NCBI GenBank assembly: GCA_031270145.1
Contig: JAISYD010000234.1
Coordinates: 1 to 6,607 of the forward strand
DNA length: 6,607 nucleotides
Origin: Planctomycetota bacterium
Lineage (GTDB): Bacteria > Planctomycetota > SZUA-567
Direction: 5' to 3'
Both the position numbers and the translations under genes were made by a program. Within the stretch, counting starts at the first letter, position 1; the number at the start of each line of letters is the position of its first letter. The notes under the pieces were generated by a model. That model was not told where the DNA came from. It did not search any database and saw only the letters and a program-made list of their open reading frames with translations. Shown piece after piece: positions 5,011-6,607 of the stretch.

Positions 5011-5811
5011 CTATTTATTTGACTCAAACAAGACGGGCCAAGTCGGCAGCAGGATACTCGGCAATTTGGCTCCAAGAAATATCTGCCATCTTCCCCTGGG
5101 AATGAGCTGGACGGAGCAATTGCCAAACAATGCCTCCATGGCGCCGGCTAGTCGCTCCAGGGAATACTGGAAGGTGGGAGGATGAGTCAAACAACGGGTT
5201 ATCAGCCATTTCGACAGCGGATATAGTGTTTGTTCCATACGATAAACCAAATTCGGCAGACAACTTTCCAACACCACGCATTTTCCTCCAACTTGCAATA
5301 CCCGATGCGCCTCCCGCAAGGCACGATCCAGACAGGCTTGATTCGCCGCGACCGATTCCCCAGTCAGATGGTGCAACAACATGGACAATAGAGCGCCGTC
5401 AAAGCTTCCGTCCGGAAAAGGCAACTCCAGGGCGCTCCCCCGGACAAAAACCATATTGCCGCCATTTGGATTGCTCTCTCTCCCCCCAGCAAAAAACAGA
5501 TCCACGGCGGTGATTTTCGGCAGGGCGGCGACATCATAGTCGAATACGCCGCCATTCCCGACATCGCAGAGATGACGCACGCCACGCAAGGCGCAATCAA
5601 GATGGCGGCGAATATTGATGTAGCCGTCCAGGCCGTCGATCTGCTTTTGGTACTCGTTGACGAATCCGGCAAAAAATTCCCGGTTACGATTTTCGGATAT
5701 TCGGGATTGGGAATTTATTCCGTCCGGATCGCCATGGGCCAATCCGTCATTCATCAACCGGCGTGCGGGAATCTTTTCCTTGCCGCCGTCATTTTGCTTA
5801 TCGCCAGTCAT
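5011..5811 (-). CDS. Class I SAM-dependent methyltransferase of a glycan cluster type
   Basis: The 266-residue protein has a Rossmann-type methyltransferase core. Motif I is LCDVGNGGVFDYD (81-93), an Asn/Gly variant of the common DxGxG loop; the acidic residue ending strand 2 is Asp104 in TAVDLF; GSALELPFPDGSFDGALLSMLLHHL (125-149) is the motif II/III region. The preceding EYQKQIDGLDGYINIRRHLD (53-72) is, as I recall, shared by methyltransferases in polysaccharide loci that carry this GNGGVF motif. The first 45 residues are polar and look disordered. The start overlaps the oxidoreductase stop as ATGA, with GGGAG nine bases upstream; an in-frame ATG at 5754 is a weaker alternative with no binding site. 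The gene is somewhat more AT-rich than the genes on either side. Substrate unknown: a sugar hydroxyl on a nucleotide sugar or lipid-linked glycan is the most reasonable guess from context. Confidence 0.82.
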   Translation of the reverse strand: MTGDKQNDGGKEKIPARRLMNDGLAHGDPDGINSQSRISENRNREFFAGFVNEYQKQIDGLDGYINIRRHLDCALRGVRHLCDVGNGGVFDYDVAALPKITAVDLFFAGGRESNPNGGNMVFVRGSALELPFPDGSFDGALLSMLLHHLTGESVAANQACLDRALREAHRVLQVGGKCVVLESCLPNLVYRMEQTLYPLSKWLITRCLTHPPTFQYSLERLAGAMEALFGNCSVQLIPRGRWQIFLGAKLPSILLPTWPVLFESNK

Positions 5812-6607
5812 TTTTCGAGACTCCCTCCGGTTGATTGCCCTTCATACAGCCGGTCGATAATCCGCAGATTTTCCCGGGCGTCGGCGATGTCGCTCAAGGG
5901 AGGGCGGTTTTCGGCGATGGCGGCCAGCAATTCGTCCATTTCCAATTCCCAGGAGCGATCCGGAAAGGGATATTGCCAAATGGTGGTTTCCGGCGGCCCC
6001 ATCCGCGGCAACATCTTGTAAAAGGCCAGTTGCTCGGTTCCATAGCCGCCGCCCAGGCCGTCGATGGCAAGCTTGCCGTCCCGCCCGGCGATTTCGAGGG
6101 AAAACAGGTTTTTCCACTCGGTCCAGGAGGCCGAGAGCTGGGCGCAGGCCCCGCCCGGCGCGGTCAACAGCAGAAAGCAATTGTCCTCCACCTGGCCGGG
6201 CCAGAAATAGCGGGGCAGATAGCCGTGGACGCCGTCGATTTTCCCAAGGAACCAGCGGGCCAAATCAATCAGGTGCGAGCCCTGATCCAGCAACTCGCCG
6301 CCGCCGGAAACTTCCGGATCGAAGCGCCATTCCCGCTCGTAGCCCGGCCGGCCGCCATGGCCGTAACGTCCGCGGAGGAACATGAGTGGCCCCAATTCGC
6401 CCCGGTCGACCAATTCCCTGGCCTTCAGCGGGGCGGGATGGAAACGATGGTTGAAGCCGATCTTGACCATGACCTTGTTCCGCGCCGCCAAGGCCGCCAC
6501 CGGCTCCAGTTCGGCGGCGCGACGGGCGCCGGGCTTTTCCAGCAGGACATGTTTGCCGGCCTTGACCGCCTCCAGGGCCAGCCCGGCCAATTGATCCGGG
6601 GTGACGG
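5808..6607 (-). CDS. Gfo/Idh/MocA-family sugar oxidoreductase (5' end outside window)
   Basis: About 265 codons are visible; the gene runs off the right edge, so the N-terminal Rossmann nucleotide-binding motif is not seen. The visible part opens with VTPDQLAGLALEAVKAGKHV and LLEKPGA, the conserved EKPx segment with the catalytic lysine, followed by KIGFNHRFHPA. The C-terminal domain has SGGGELLDQGSHLIDLARWFLG, holding the Asp and His of the active-site motif, and ends in a typical helix after MDELLAAIAENRPPL. Family members oxidise or reduce a sugar carbon with NAD(P); many in glycan loci act on nucleotide sugars. A TTG at 6590 is an internal codon, not a start. The stop codon overlaps the methyltransferase start by four bases (ATGA), so the two are probably co-translated. 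Substrate cannot be read from the sequence. Confidence 0.88.
   Translation of the reverse strand, partial: VTPDQLAGLALEAVKAGKHVLLEKPGARRAAELEPVAALAARNKVMVKIGFNHRFHPAPLKARELVDRGELGPLMFLRGRYGHGGRPGYEREWRFDPEVSGGGELLDQGSHLIDLARWFLGKIDGVHGYLPRYFWPGQVEDNCFLLLTAPGGACAQLSASWTEWKNLFSLEIAGRDGKLAIDGLGGGYGTEQLAFYKMLPRMGPPETTIWQYPFPDRSWELEMDELLAAIAENRPPLSDIADARENLRIIDRLYEGQSTGGSLEK

Noticed and set aside
3880..5022. Plus-strand open frame of 380 codons opposite the kinase and nucleotidyltransferase
   Set aside because: It covers parts of two strongly supported minus-strand genes and shows no family motif.
1..6607. CRISPR array, tRNA, rRNA or intact insertion sequence
   Set aside because: I looked for direct repeats with regular spacing, tRNA-like arms and transposase genes with terminal repeats; only the Rpn-like tail and isolated hairpins were found.

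Overview
The window is GC-rich, densely packed bacterial DNA. Eight genes run head-to-tail on the minus strand from beyond the right edge (6607) down to 853, with overlaps or gaps of at most 36 bases, so they look like the distal part of one operon. Its promoter is not in the window. The content points to a Gram-negative bacterium with a heptose-containing LPS, capsule or other surface glycan. The remnant of an Rpn-family gene and the high GC would suit a deltaproteobacterial-type genome, but the lineage is only a guess.

In transcription order the operon holds a Gfo/Idh/MocA-type sugar oxidoreductase (5' end outside the window), a class I SAM methyltransferase, a GHMP-family heptose 7-phosphate kinase (HddA), a sugar-1-phosphate nucleotidyltransferase (HddC-like), a small GtrA-like four-helix membrane protein with an unusual N-terminal extension, a SIS-domain phosphoheptose isomerase (GmhA-like), a HAD-family heptose bisphosphate phosphatase (GmhB-like) and a short transaldolase. 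Together these cover the whole known route from sedoheptulose 7-phosphate to a nucleotide-activated D-glycero-D-manno-heptose: isomerase, 7-phosphate kinase, 1,7-bisphosphatase and nucleotidyltransferase. The transaldolase could control supply of sedoheptulose 7-phosphate. The methyltransferase and oxidoreductase are plausible tailoring enzymes for a sugar or glycan. The GtrA-like protein may help move a lipid-linked sugar across the inner membrane. No glycosyltransferase is visible.

The left end (1 to about 638) has no convincing gene. It holds GC-rich open frames that look like shadows, a few hairpins, and a frame with a good ribosome binding site that stops after three codons. From about 639 to 863, on the plus strand, is what looks like the C-terminal tail of an Rpn-family nuclease/transposase-like protein. 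It carries a striking 42-base two-part hairpin and runs tail-to-tail into the end of the transaldolase gene.

I saw no CRISPR array, tRNA, rRNA or intact insertion sequence. The system is best described as a self-contained heptose nucleotide-sugar operon with its own transaldolase and a GtrA-like membrane protein. It is unusual in its combination, not a clearly new class of system.
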